Counted from the first letter of the stretch, positions 7,412-17,309 are shown. The stretch is 18,377 nt of DNA from Candidatus Aerophobota bacterium (GCA_014859225.1 JACUUP010000018.1:1-18377); one strand, 5' to 3'. Numbers and translations are program-made. Notes: generated by a model from the sequence alone, not told the origin.

Positions 7412-8057
7412 TTAGTAATTTTTATTTTCTTGCAGGGTCTCCCACATTGCCATAAAGTTTTCGGGCGGAACATCGGCTTGTATATTGTGGATGCTGGCAA
7501 ATACGTATCCACCCCCGGGGGCAAAATCATCAATTCGTCTTTTAACTTCATCTTTTCTTTAATTCAGCTCTTAGATTTGTTATTCTGGCCGCATCTTTAG
7601 GCTCAGGCCAGTTATAATTGTTAATGTCTTCAATCTTGGCTATATTTGCCAGAGGATGGGATTTTCCTGGCACCTGGTCGAAATAATAGCCATCTTTTGG
7701 GCTTATCCATATACAACCCAATTCGTCAGTAAAGGCTTTGTTACCTTCCATCTCTTTAATTTCTAATTTCCAGGCAGAAGAGTTTTTAAATGAACTTGCG
7801 CGCGTATCAACTTTTAGCGCCCGCTTCATTGCTTCATCTATTTTTGCCAGCCCCTGCAATGTTTCATAATGGGATGATTGCTGCCTGTTTTTAAGTAGAT
7901 AATCTTTACCTAAATAATGGAGCAAATTATTATAAGTGACAGAGTGAATCCCGGTAACACTTGTGGAACCCAAGTCGTAAGGGATGTAGTCAGGCTCTTT
8001 ATGCTTCAAAGTTGTGAGTACTCGTTCACGTGGGGTTAGATTCTGCTTATGGTTCAT
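7412..8057 (-). pseudogene. Uroporphyrinogen decarboxylase-family protein, internally deleted and frame-shifted
   Basis: The N-terminal part (8057 down to a TGA at 7548-7550, 169 residues) starts MNHKQNLTPRERVL and matches URO-D-like proteins: 'LKHKEPDYIPYDLG' and the 'NYNWPEP' region. Directly after the stop, in a different minus-strand frame (7412 to about 7555, stop TAA at 7412-7414), the sequence encodes RRIDDFAPGGGYVF, then HNIQADVPPENF. That is the conserved C-terminus of the same family. Intact relatives are about 340-400 residues, so roughly 130-180 residues of the barrel are missing between the halves. An A-rich stretch (AAGAAAAGA) lies at the junction. A good site GGGAGG (8063-8068) remains before the ATG, so the loss may be recent. 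Relatives include uroporphyrinogen decarboxylase and corrinoid methyltransferases (MtaA/CmuA type); this one looks like the latter group, not HemE. Confidence 0.85.
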
Positions 8058-8134
8058 AAAAACCTCCCGTATCGTTGATGTATCAAATTTTGAGGAATGA
8101 GTCAATAAAATGGCATCTGTTTTTATTAAAACTT

Positions 8135-8153
8135 AAATGTCAAGGTCTGACCC
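8135..8153. repeat. Fragment of the same palindromic element family (GGGTCAGACCTTGA end)
   Basis: On the minus strand this reads GGGTCAGACCTTGACATTT. Its first 14 bases match the outer arm of the element at 3872-3886 at 11 positions. From memory, this type of sequence often flanks REP-associated tyrosine transposases in bacterial genomes; I could not check that here. No opposing arm or transposase is visible, so it is at best a relic end. It abuts the stop codon of the small ORF at 8155-8439. Confidence 0.35.
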
Positions 8154-8154
8154 T

Positions 8155-8439
8155 CTACTCTGCAAGTGCTACGGCTTTCCGCACAGATTCATGGATAGTT
8201 TCCTTTTTAACCACGCTTACTATTACTTTCTCTTGTCTTTGGTTAACTTGTGCAAAGGCGGGGTTGATTTTAAAGTTTGTTTGTGCTACGCTCAAAATAG
8301 CTTTTTTTGTGTTTCTTAAAAAAAAGAAAAAGTTTTTGCCTCCATTCTTTCCTTCCTGCCAGAGCAAGCTAAACAGCCCGAAAATTAGTAAAGCTGAAAT
8401 TTGCATGAGGGAAAGTGAAATTTTAACTATTTTTTGCAT
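8155..8439 (-). CDS. Small membrane-anchored or truncated exported protein, uncertain
   Basis: A 94-residue ORF with one hydrophobic segment (about 5-27, ISLSLMQISALLIFGLFSLL) after a lysine, like a signal anchor. A polar tail follows, containing 'SVVKK'. A GAGG ribosome site lies six bases before the ATG, and TTGACA occurs further upstream without a matching -10. The ORF ends one base before the GGGTCAGACC element end, which suggests that a longer gene was cut there. The N-terminal anchor followed by 'VIVSVVKK' faintly recalls HtrA/DegP-type proteases, but this is only a resemblance. If the ORF is not real, the 8106-8514 stretch holds no gene. Confidence 0.35.
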   Translation of the reverse strand: MQKIVKISLSLMQISALLIFGLFSLLWQEGKNGGKNFFFFLRNTKKAILSVAQTNFKINPAFAQVNQRQEKVIVSVVKKETIHESVRKAVALAE

Positions 8440-8514
8440 TTCTTACCTCGTGTTTTTTGATGTCAAAAACGGGTGTGGTCATTTTTGTTTATTCTGTTTT
8501 TATTGTAGAGCCAT

Positions 8515-9891
8515 TTATTCCCACATTAGTTTCTTTTTATAAAACCACCTGATAGCCCTATCTATTTCTCGTCTATCTGGTTTTAAGCAACAAAGAAGTG
8601 TATATGGAGTTATTTTGCTGTCCCGTATTTTCCTTTTAAGTTCGGCTAAATAATTCTTTTTTTCTTTAGCATCTGTTATTTTTTTACTGACTTCTTTTTT
8701 CTCCAGGTCAGAGATTATAGATTGCCAGTTTTCGCTGTATCTCAGGCAAAGAACTATTATACTCCACAAATCATTACGGGTAAAAGGGATACATTTTCCC
8801 TCTCTGGGTACATCTAATTTCAGTAATACTTCAGGACCTTTAGGGGATGGCGGCAAAATTTTATTAATTTTGCCATCCTTTCTGATTATACAGGATATAG
8901 CTTGCTGGATTTGCGCATCAGAGTTGATTTTTCCTTGCTCCTTGAGATTTTTGTAAAATTCTGCCACATTATACAGTATTCGGTCAACTTCCTCATAAGT
9001 GAGAGCCGGCTCGGCGTATTCCCGGGGAATAAACTTTGATACAAAATAGCTAAAATCCCAGGTTTTGAAATCTTCTAAACAGGTTTTTCCAAAGGAAAAA
9101 CACTCGGTAAAATGAATGAAACACTGGATATCTTCCCAGGCCTGTTCAATTTCCTCCAGTGGAGTTTTTTTTCTTCGTAGATTCTCCAGGAAGGATACAA
9201 TTTGTCTTTGTTCCAGCATGCAAGCATCATCTATGTACTTGTTGAAGCAGTTTTCCACCTCCTGGATGAGTTCCAGATAATCTTCTTCCTCTTGCGGTAA
9301 AAAATTTTTCTTTTGCCGCTTTCTTTTTTCCATAGCATCTTTCAGAAAGTAAACTTCTAACAGTATCTCTGATAAAATCTTGCGCAGTTCTCTCGGGATA
9401 ACTACAATCTTGTAAAATCTATTTTTTACCGGTGTTCTACCCACGAACACAAGACCCCGTTCCCTTAACTGTCCCAGAGGACTTGATGGTGGCTCATCCA
9501 CCCACCACCAGCTATCCCCGCTTTCATCTGTATTTGCCTGGCGGGACAGAGTCTGAAAAGTTGACCATCCCCCTCTGGATAGTAGGTATTTAAGGATAAA
9601 AAGTGAACTTTTGCTAAGTTCCAGCAAAAGCTTTTCTAAAAATTTTTTGCTGGTGAGGATGTGGGTTATATGCCGGATTTGTTCATCCTTATCCATCCTT
9701 TCTAAGTAACCAAGCTCCTGGCATATTGCCTGGCTCCAGTGGGAAGGAAGCTTATTAAGCTCTATTTTCAGGCGAGCATCTTTACTTATACCTTTCTTAT
9801 CTTCTGCTTCTTTCCATTTTTTTTCCAGTTCTTCCTGGATTGACCTTAGTAGATACCGTTCAATGGAATCATCTCTTCTTCCCTTACTCAT
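8515..9891 (-). CDS. Uncharacterised protein with possible winged-helix (XPB N-terminal-like) region
   Basis: A 458-residue soluble protein that I do not recognise as a named family. Residues 10-50 are charged and helical. Residues about 85-185 run 'SSLFILKYLLSRGGWSTF', then SWWWVDEP (127-134), 'SPLGQLRERGLVFVGR' and a 'VVIPRELRKIL' strand-helix. This arrangement resembles the winged-helix XPB/Ssl2 N-terminal-type domain seen in some bacterial helicase-associated proteins. Residues 185-240 form a lysine-rich helical stretch. The C-terminal half (about 290-458) is helical without a clear motif. It has its own promoter and GGAGG (eight bases before the ATG) and is divergent from ligA. A DNA-related role is a guess. 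It could belong with the SNF2 pair, but hcp and other unrelated genes lie between them. Confidence 0.75.
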   Translation of the reverse strand: MSKGRRDDSIERYLLRSIQEELEKKWKEAEDKKGISKDARLKIELNKLPSHWSQAICQELGYLERMDKDEQIRHITHILTSKKFLEKLLLELSKSSLFILKYLLSRGGWSTFQTLSRQANTDESGDSWWWVDEPPSSPLGQLRERGLVFVGRTPVKNRFYKIVVIPRELRKILSEILLEVYFLKDAMEKRKRQKKNFLPQEEEDYLELIQEVENCFNKYIDDACMLEQRQIVSFLENLRRKKTPLEEIEQAWEDIQCFIHFTECFSFGKTCLEDFKTWDFSYFVSKFIPREYAEPALTYEEVDRILYNVAEFYKNLKEQGKINSDAQIQQAISCIIRKDGKINKILPPSPKGPEVLLKLDVPREGKCIPFTRNDLWSIIVLCLRYSENWQSIISDLEKKEVSKKITDAKEKKNYLAELKRKIRDSKITPYTLLCCLKPDRREIDRAIRWFYKKKLMWE

Positions 9892-9919
9892 TTTGTATAC
9901 CTCCGCTTATTTCACCCCT

Positions 9920-12042
<2,123 letters not shown>

Positions 12043-12044
<2 letters not shown>

Positions 12045-12105
12045 CAGGTGAGACGCCTGTCCTACGATGCACTCTCATCTTAATAGGACGGCGGCGTCTC
12101 GCTTG
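12043..12105. repeat. REP-like nested hairpin between convergent ligA and glnA
   Basis: GAGACGCC (12050-12057) pairs with GGCGTCTC (12093-12100), and GTCCTA (12059-12064) pairs with TAGGAC (12084-12089), with a 1x3 internal loop and a 19-base loop. A second, smaller palindrome is nested in the left arm: GACAGG (12043-12048) with CCTGTC (12056-12061). It is more GC-rich than its surroundings, overlaps the last two bases of the ligA stop codon and lacks a T-run. It looks like a dispersed palindromic repeat and may also act as a bidirectional transcription barrier. Confidence 0.55.
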
Positions 12106-12140
12106 ATAACGTACTCATCGCAATAGTTGCTCTGGATATA

Positions 12141-13547
12141 TCAAAGGGTTAAATTTTCCTCCATTTCTCTGGGGGTTATATCCAGACGGTAGTTTATCCA
12201 TTCTTTTAGTTTGGTCTCTATTAATTTTTCCATCACTTCTTCTCCCAGGGCTTCCTTTACAAGAGGACTGTTTGTGGTCTCTCTTATAGCGGCATAAAGG
12301 CCATGAGGGAGAGACTCAATTTTTGCTCTTTCCCTTTCTAATTCGGACATAATGTAAAGGTCTTGATTTACAGGTTCAGGCAGAGGATATTTAGCGTCAA
12401 TACCTTTCAGCCCGGCTGTAAGTAGAACTGAAAAGGCGAGGTAGGGGTTACATGCTGCATCGGGGAATCTTATCTCTATCCTTGTTGCGCTTTCTTTGCC
12501 TTTTCTATATACGGGTATTCTTACCAGAACAGACCTGTTTTTTTCTGCCCAGGCGATATAAACTGGAGCTTCAAATCCAGGAACAAGCCTTTTGTAGGAG
12601 TTGTACCACTGATTGGTTATGAGGCACATCTCTTTGCTGTGTTTAATGATACCAGCTAAAAAATATTTCGCTGTGGCAGATAAATTGCAGGCATCATCCT
12701 GGGAAAAAAAGCTATTTTTTTCGCCCCGAAAAAGAGAAAGGTGAATATGCATTCCAGAGCCATTTTCACCTCTGATGGGTTTCGGCATGAAAGTTGCATG
12801 AACTCCATTTCTTTCAGCTATTTCCTTAACCAGCCATTTGTGGGTTTGCAGATTATCAGCCATAGTCAGTGCATCTTTGTATTTGAGGTCAATTTCGTGC
12901 TGAGAGGGTGCTACTTCGTGATGAGCATATTCAACAGGAATATTCATACTTTGCAGGGCGAAAACGGTTATCTCTCTTAAACCATCTCCCTGGTCAACCG
13001 GATTTAAATCAAAATATCCTGCCTCATCCAGTATTTTGGGTTCTTTCTTATTGGCAAAATAAAAGTATTCTGCCTCAGGTCCGATGTTCATATGGGTAAA
13101 GTCATACCGGGAAAGCTTCTCTAAATTTTTAATTAGTATTTGCCGGCTATCACTAAGGTAAGGCTCGCCCGCCGGGGTATAAATAGAGGCAAACATTCTA
13201 AGAGCTCTGCTGCCGCCTATTTTAAATGGGATAAGCTGTACTGTTTCTGGTAAGGGAAAGGCAACCATATCACTTTCCTGAATTCTTTTGTAACCAAGTA
13301 TAGAAGAACCATCAAAACCCATACCATAAGAAAAAGCATCTGATAACTCAGTAGAGCTTATACTGAAACTTTTCAAAAATCCTAAAAGGTCGGTAAACCA
13401 GAGCCGAATAGAATCTATACCTTTATCTTTTACGAACTCTTTTACATCTTTTGCGTCTCTTAATGTTAGTCCTGTAGGCGAACCGTAACTTTTTACATAT
13501 TCCTCCATCTTTTCCCTGAAAATTTCCACACTTTCTCTCATCGTCAT
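12141..13547 (-). CDS. glnA: Glutamine synthetase, type I (alpha-like)
   Basis: Makes glutamine from glutamate, ammonia and ATP; cytoplasmic dodecamer in this family. The 468 residues carry the N-terminal signature GFDGSSILGY (77-86), metal ligands in PEAEYF (157-162) and HHEVAPSQHE (209-218), the ATP/glutamate loop with ENGSGMHIH (261-269), 'SYKRLVPGFEAPVY' (317-330), RIEIRFPD (356-363) and NPYLAF (367-372). It lacks the insert typical of the beta subtype. The adenylylation-site region reads DLYIMSELER, not NLYDLPPE, so control by adenylylation is unlikely and feedback inhibition is expected. AAGGAG (13558-13563) lies ten bases before the ATG. The SH3-like gene ends 35 bp upstream, so the two probably form an operon. 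The protein is slightly longer than the usual 440-450 residues, mainly at the N-terminus. Confidence 0.96.
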   Translation of the reverse strand: MTMRESVEIFREKMEEYVKSYGSPTGLTLRDAKDVKEFVKDKGIDSIRLWFTDLLGFLKSFSISSTELSDAFSYGMGFDGSSILGYKRIQESDMVAFPLPETVQLIPFKIGGSRALRMFASIYTPAGEPYLSDSRQILIKNLEKLSRYDFTHMNIGPEAEYFYFANKKEPKILDEAGYFDLNPVDQGDGLREITVFALQSMNIPVEYAHHEVAPSQHEIDLKYKDALTMADNLQTHKWLVKEIAERNGVHATFMPKPIRGENGSGMHIHLSLFRGEKNSFFSQDDACNLSATAKYFLAGIIKHSKEMCLITNQWYNSYKRLVPGFEAPVYIAWAEKNRSVLVRIPVYRKGKESATRIEIRFPDAACNPYLAFSVLLTAGLKGIDAKYPLPEPVNQDLYIMSELERERAKIESLPHGLYAAIRETTNSPLVKEALGEEVMEKLIETKLKEWINYRLDITPREMEENLTL

Positions 13548-13582
13548 TTTCTCTTCTCTCCTTCCCTTTAAAATTTTTTGTT

Positions 13583-13795
13583 CTATATTTTTTTAAGAAA
13601 CTGAGGGTTAAGGTAAGCAAGGTTTTTGTTTTCTAACTCTACCAGAGGCTCACCCGCCGCAGATATATCTTTTACTGTTCCTGTTTCACCCGACTGAATC
13701 ATGCCCATGCCCGGGACAGCGAAAGCTCTTGTGACTTGCACTTTGTCGTTTTTCTGGAACTTAATTGTGGGGCCTCTAAAACTCCATGTAGACAT
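13583..13795 (-). CDS. Small SH3-like beta-barrel protein preceding glnA
   Basis: A 70-residue protein, mostly predicted beta strands: NDKVQVTRAF, 'GMIQSGETGTVKDI', EPLVELENK and LAYLNPQFL. The glycine-centred turns and the 'G.tGtV.di' pattern resemble KOW/SH3-like barrels that bind RNA or proteins. I do not recognise a named family. The start is well supported by AAGGAG (13802-13807), six bases upstream. It is 35 bp ahead of glnA on the same strand, so a link to nitrogen metabolism or to glutamine synthetase itself is possible but inferred from position only. Confidence 0.75.
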   Translation of the reverse strand: MSTWSFRGPTIKFQKNDKVQVTRAFAVPGMGMIQSGETGTVKDISAAGEPLVELENKNLAYLNPQFLKKI

Positions 13796-13826
13796 ATCAA
13801 TCTCCTTGAATATATTATGAGGTTAC

Positions 13827-13843
13827 TGATAATAATTTTATCA
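13827..13843. promoter_or_regulatory. Palindrome in the promoter region of the SH3-like/glnA operon
   Basis: TGATAA (13827-13832) and TTATCA (13838-13843) flank five bases, giving a 17-bp palindrome about 30 bp before the first gene. On the minus strand it overlaps a TTGATA that could act as a -35, with CATAAT 19 bp later. It does not match the GlnR box (TGTNAN7TNACA). It is a candidate operator only. Confidence 0.35.
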
Positions 13844-13913
13844 AAATATGTGAGGTTGAAAAGGGTAGATTCATTTAAAAGGGGTAAACTAAAATGTTTG
13901 AAGTAATATGTGG

Positions 13914-14813
13914 TTAATGCTCTGCGTCTTGGGGAAATTTTAAAAGGTTAGTTTTAGCTTTAGAGCTGTGGATATCTTTTTTATACTCTTTCATTAAGAC
14001 TTTAGTTATATCTCCTACCTCACCTTTTCCTATGGTGCAAGAGTTCACCCGGGCAAGTGGAATCACCTCTCGTAAAGAGTTAGTTAAAAAAGCCTCATCA
14101 GCTTTAAGAAGCTCCTCAGGTTTTACTTTTTTTTCTTCAAATGGAATGCTTTGTTGATTGCAAAGGGCAAGTATTACGCTGCGGGTTACTCCAGGGAGAA
14201 TTCCCGATGATAGAGAGGGGGTAATTACCTTTCCTTTTTTTACTATAAAGATATTGCTTGTAGAGCCTTCGGTGAGAAAACCCTCGGTATTCAGGAAAAT
14301 AGCTTCCTGGTAGCCTTTTTCCTCAGCTTCTCTTTTAGCAATTATATTTTCCAGGAAATTTAGAGTCTTATGGGTATAGATGAATGATGAGGAGCTCTTT
14401 TTTATGCTGGCAATGCTTGCTTTAATTCCTTCTTTGTACCAGTTGTCAGGGTAGGGAACAAAGGGGAGAGTCTGGATGATAAAGTTAGGCTCCGAAGGAG
14501 CTTGAGATATTTTACCCGTATAAATTCCACCTGACAGGATTAATTTAATGTAGGCATCATAAAGGTTGTTAATGCTTAGAGCTTTTTGAATAGTTTCAGA
14601 TATTGTGGCGCCTGGGAAGGGTAGGGGTATTTTCAAAAAATCAGCGGAGAAACTGAGCCTTTTGATATGTTCTTCAAGCCTGTAAACAAATCCCTCGTAG
14701 GAGCGCATAGTTTCAAAAAGTCCATATCCAAATAAAAATCCTGTATCCTGGATAGATATCTTTGCTTTTTTTGCCGGCAAAAATTTTCCCTTGATAAAAA
14801 TTTTATATTCCAT
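13914..14813 (-). CDS. pabC: Class IV aminotransferase-fold enzyme, probable aminodeoxychorismate lyase
   Basis: PLP enzyme converting 4-amino-4-deoxychorismate to p-aminobenzoate plus pyruvate for folate synthesis. Of 299 residues, the fold-IV signatures are: 'GFLFGYGLFETMR' near 25-37, the PLP lysine in THKTLNF (K149), EGSTSNIFIV (182-191) and GILPGVTR (204-211). Sequence alone does not exclude a branched-chain or D-amino-acid aminotransferase; the call rests on overlap with pabB. I chose the ATG at 14813, preceded by GAGG at 6 bases, over the TTG one codon upstream. It overlaps the pabB end by 11 bp, consistent with coupled translation. The C-terminal tail after about 275 is lysine-rich and longer than usual. 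Confidence 0.85.
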   Translation of the reverse strand: MEYKIFIKGKFLPAKKAKISIQDTGFLFGYGLFETMRSYEGFVYRLEEHIKRLSFSADFLKIPLPFPGATISETIQKALSINNLYDAYIKLILSGGIYTGKISQAPSEPNFIIQTLPFVPYPDNWYKEGIKASIASIKKSSSSFIYTHKTLNFLENIIAKREAEEKGYQEAIFLNTEGFLTEGSTSNIFIVKKGKVITPSLSSGILPGVTRSVILALCNQQSIPFEEKKVKPEELLKADEAFLTNSLREVIPLARVNSCTIGKGEVGDITKVLMKEYKKDIHSSKAKTNLLKFPQDAEH

Positions 14814-16239
14814 CAACTTCCTCGTGTAGAGATTGAATCAGAGCTTTAGCTTTGTCCAGGGTTTCCTGGTATTCTTTTTCTGGCTCAGAATCGGCAACAA
14901 TTCCTCCTCCTACCTGGAAATAAATTTTGTTTTTCCTCATTAAAAAAGTGCGGATAACTATGTTAAGGTCCATAGTACCGTTAAATCCAAAATAACCGAG
15001 TGCTCCTGTGTAGATGCTTCTTTTTGTCGGTTCAAGCTCATCAATGATTTCCATAGCTCTAACTTTTGGTGCTCCCGTAATTGAGCCTCCGGGAAAAGTT
15101 GCTTTGAGAAGGTCTATTCTGTCTTTCCCGGGATGAAGCTCTCCTTCTATGGTGGATACAGTATGAAATACGGTTGGGTAAGCTTCAAGTTTCACCAGCT
15201 CCTTAACCTTTACCGAACCGTACCTGCATACTTTTCCCAGGTCGTTTCTTTCAAGGTCTACAATCATTATTAGTTCTGCCCTATCTTTTTCGCTCTTCAA
15301 AAGCTCGTTTGCCAGTTTTTCATCCTCGTCTTTGTCTTTGCCCCGGGGGCGGGTCCCTTTTATGGGTCGTGTTTGCACCTTTCTATCTATTAACTTTAAA
15401 AAGCGCTCGGGGGAAGAACTCGCAACCACAACCTTCCCAAAATTTAAATAGGCAGCAAAAGGAGCCGGGTTTATTTTTCTGAGTATCTGGTATAGCCTGA
15501 AAGAGGGAATGTTTAAGTTCGTCTCAAATCTCTGGGATAAATTTACCTGATAAATATCACCTGCTGCTATATACTGTTTCGCTTTTTTTACCGCTTTAAT
15601 ATAATCTGGTTTGGTAAAATTAGAGGTAATAGGCAGGCTCTCTGGGGGAAAAGCTTTTTTATAAATTAAGGAGGGAGTAGGTACCGGATGAGGGTCAAAA
15701 TTTTTTAACAGGGTTTGCCTGAACATTTCCAGTTTTTTTTCTACCCCAACTGTTTCACCCGGGAGCCTGATGCCAGCTGCAAAACTTTTATTTAAAATAT
15801 GGTCTATTATTAATACCTTATCGTAAAAGGCAACAAAAAGCTCCGGGATATTTATGTCATCCCTGCAAACTGCAGGAACTTTTTCAATAAAGTGGCAAAG
15901 GTCATAGCTTAAATAACCTATACCTCCGCCGAGAAAAGGGGGAAGGTCAGTCGGAGTAGGACCAATATGGAAAGTATTTAAGAGACTGCGCAGGATGTCA
16001 AAGGGATTTTCCCTTTTTGCCTCTAATTTATCTTTTTTTATTATCCTGATAGATTTTCCTTTGCTTTGGACAATCAGGAAAGGGTCAAAGGCAAGGAAAG
16101 AGTAACGCCCGAGTTCATTCTTGTATATTCCAACTCCACTATCAAGGAAGGAAAAATAAAGTTTGTTGGCTAATGAGGGAAAAAGTTCTGGAAGGGAAGG
16201 GATGCAGGAAAGCTCTTCTATGGCAAAATTTCTCTTCAT
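14803..16239 (-). CDS. pabB: Aminodeoxychorismate synthase component I
   Basis: Chorismate-binding enzyme of 478 residues that aminates chorismate in p-aminobenzoate/folate synthesis. The N-terminal domain (about 1-190) resembles the anthranilate synthase I N-region and includes PFLGGGIGYLSYD (101-113). The catalytic chorismate-binding domain (about 210-470) contains AAGDIYQVNLSQ (225-236), SSSPERF (274-280), PIKGTRPRG (292-300) and FPGGSITGAPK. The lysine in PIKGT (K294) is diagnostic for PabB; TrpE has PIAGT. No glutaminase subunit (pabA/trpG) is next to it, so it either shares one encoded elsewhere or uses ammonia. The start has no obvious Shine-Dalgarno site (it is preceded by ACCACCCAA), unlike its neighbours. 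Confidence 0.93.
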   Translation of the reverse strand: MKRNFAIEELSCIPSLPELFPSLANKLYFSFLDSGVGIYKNELGRYSFLAFDPFLIVQSKGKSIRIIKKDKLEAKRENPFDILRSLLNTFHIGPTPTDLPPFLGGGIGYLSYDLCHFIEKVPAVCRDDINIPELFVAFYDKVLIIDHILNKSFAAGIRLPGETVGVEKKLEMFRQTLLKNFDPHPVPTPSLIYKKAFPPESLPITSNFTKPDYIKAVKKAKQYIAAGDIYQVNLSQRFETNLNIPSFRLYQILRKINPAPFAAYLNFGKVVVASSSPERFLKLIDRKVQTRPIKGTRPRGKDKDEDEKLANELLKSEKDRAELIMIVDLERNDLGKVCRYGSVKVKELVKLEAYPTVFHTVSTIEGELHPGKDRIDLLKATFPGGSITGAPKVRAMEIIDELEPTKRSIYTGALGYFGFNGTMDLNIVIRTFLMRKNKIYFQVGGGIVADSEPEKEYQETLDKAKALIQSLHEEVDGI

Positions 16240-16289
16240 TTGGGTGGTTATCTATTCATCATATCGTACAAACGCTGTCTGCTGTCCCC

Positions 16290-16317
16290 ATTATAACCTG
16301 TCCATAGAGACTGTCAA
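16290..16317 (-). promoter_or_regulatory. Perfect sigma-70 promoter of pabBC
   Basis: On the minus strand, TTGACA (16312-16317), a 16-bp spacer and TATAAT (16290-16295). Transcription would begin near 16283, giving a leader of about 44 bases before pabB. No attenuator-like hairpin was seen in the leader. Confidence 0.75.
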
Positions 16318-16333
16318 GGATGTGCACCTTTGG

Positions 16334-16361
16334 TTGACAGAATTTTTAAACTTCATAGACT
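16334..16361 (+). promoter_or_regulatory. Promoter of the creatininase-family gene, back-to-back with pabBC
   Basis: TTGACA (16334-16339), a 16-bp spacer and TAGACT (16356-16361, 4 of 6 matches); TATATA follows directly. The two divergent -35 boxes are only 16 bp apart, so a single regulator could affect both. The leader to the ATG at 16473 would be about 105 bases. It contains GTATA/TATAC inverted repeats at 16443-16447 and 16457-16461, just before the GGGG ribosome site. Confidence 0.45.
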
Positions 16362-16472
16362 ATATATTTAATAACTTAATACTTAAGGTGATTACAGGAG
16401 AAAGTCTCTGAAGTAGTGAATAAATACCTCACGGAAAATAGGGTATACAAATAATCTATACGGGGAAAGAAA

Positions 16473-17309
16473 ATGAGAGAAAATAGCGAGGCGGCATGTC
16501 AGGATAAGGTTTTTTTGCATAAGATGTCCTGGGTTGAAGTCAAACAGGTTGCTCGGGAAAATACAGTGGCAATTATCCCTACAGGTTCTATTGAGCAACA
16601 TGGACCCCATCTTCCTCTGGCAACGGATAGTTATATCGGGTATGAGCTGTGTAAAAGGCTGGAGCAAAAATTGGCAGGGAAGCTTCCCTTTATTATCACC
16701 CCCCCTGCAGTGTTTGGAGCATCGTCTCATCACCTCGATTTTCCTGGAACGCTATCACTTAATATCAACACGTACATTGCATTAATGCAGGACCTTTGCA
16801 ACTGTCTGGTTCACCATGGCTTTAAAAGAATTCTCCTGCTGAACTCTCACGGAGGCAACATCGCTCCTTTAAATGTGGTAATTAGAAATATACGGGACCA
16901 ACACCGGATAATTATTGCAACAGCGACCTACTGGGTGGTTGCCAGTGAAGAAATAGCGCGTATCAGAGAATCAGGACCTGGTGGAATAGCCCATGCTGGT
17001 GAGCTTGAGACCTCCTGTATGCTTATAATTAAACCTGAGCTGGTCAAGGAAGATTTATTTGAGAACAAAGTACCAACCTGGAAAACGGATTACATTCTTC
17101 TGGACCTTCAGGGAGAAGGTAAGGTTAGTCTGGCTCAACACCTATCTGATTTCACCCCTACCGGTGTTATTGGTAATCCTCTCCTTGCCAGCAGGAAAAA
17201 GGGGCAGAAATTTTTGGAAGCAGCTACAAACAGCCTGGCTGATTTTATTGTGGAATTTGCAACCTGGAAACTCGGGGCAATGGTTAATAATGATGAAGAA
17301 AAAGGATAA
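16473..17309 (+). CDS. Creatininase-family metal-dependent amidohydrolase
   Basis: A 278-residue cytoplasmic hydrolase with a two-metal site. Visible motifs: GSIEQHGPHLPLATD (38-52; E41, H43 and D52 as metal ligands), NSHGGN (124-129; H126) and HAGELETS (174-181; E177). True creatininases have GHYEN where this protein has SHGGN, so creatinine is not the likely substrate. The HGGN form occurs in other family members such as formamide hydrolases of the ArfB type and MftE. The start follows GGGG at seven bases; the first 15 residues are polar and not conserved, so a start a little downstream (M18) is possible. It lies 187 bp before a substrate-binding protein gene on the same strand, suggesting that the imported compound may be hydrolysed by this enzyme. 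Confidence 0.88.
   Translation: MRENSEAACQDKVFLHKMSWVEVKQVARENTVAIIPTGSIEQHGPHLPLATDSYIGYELCKRLEQKLAGKLPFIITPPAVFGASSHHLDFPGTLSLNINTYIALMQDLCNCLVHHGFKRILLLNSHGGNIAPLNVVIRNIRDQHRIIIATATYWVVASEEIARIRESGPGGIAHAGELETSCMLIIKPELVKEDLFENKVPTWKTDYILLDLQGEGKVSLAQHLSDFTPTGVIGNPLLASRKKGQKFLEAATNSLADFIVEFATWKLGAMVNNDEEKG

Noticed and set aside
7394-7600. Plus-strand 68-residue frame after zupT
   Set aside because: The opposite strand encodes the conserved URO-D C-terminus (APGGGY, HNIQADVPPENF), so this frame is a shadow.
8075-8542. 155-residue plus-strand frame across the decayed patch
   Set aside because: Rich in Cys/Phe/Leu from T-rich DNA, without a ribosome site. The opposite strand offers a better small ORF.
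12141-13547. Adenylylation-controlled beta-type glutamine synthetase
   Set aside because: The tyrosine region reads DLYIMSELER, not NLYDLPPE, and the beta-type insert is missing.
14803-16239. Anthranilate synthase (trpE)
   Set aside because: The active-site motif is PIKGT, as in PabB; TrpE has PIAGT. The downstream partner is a class IV lyase, not trp genes.
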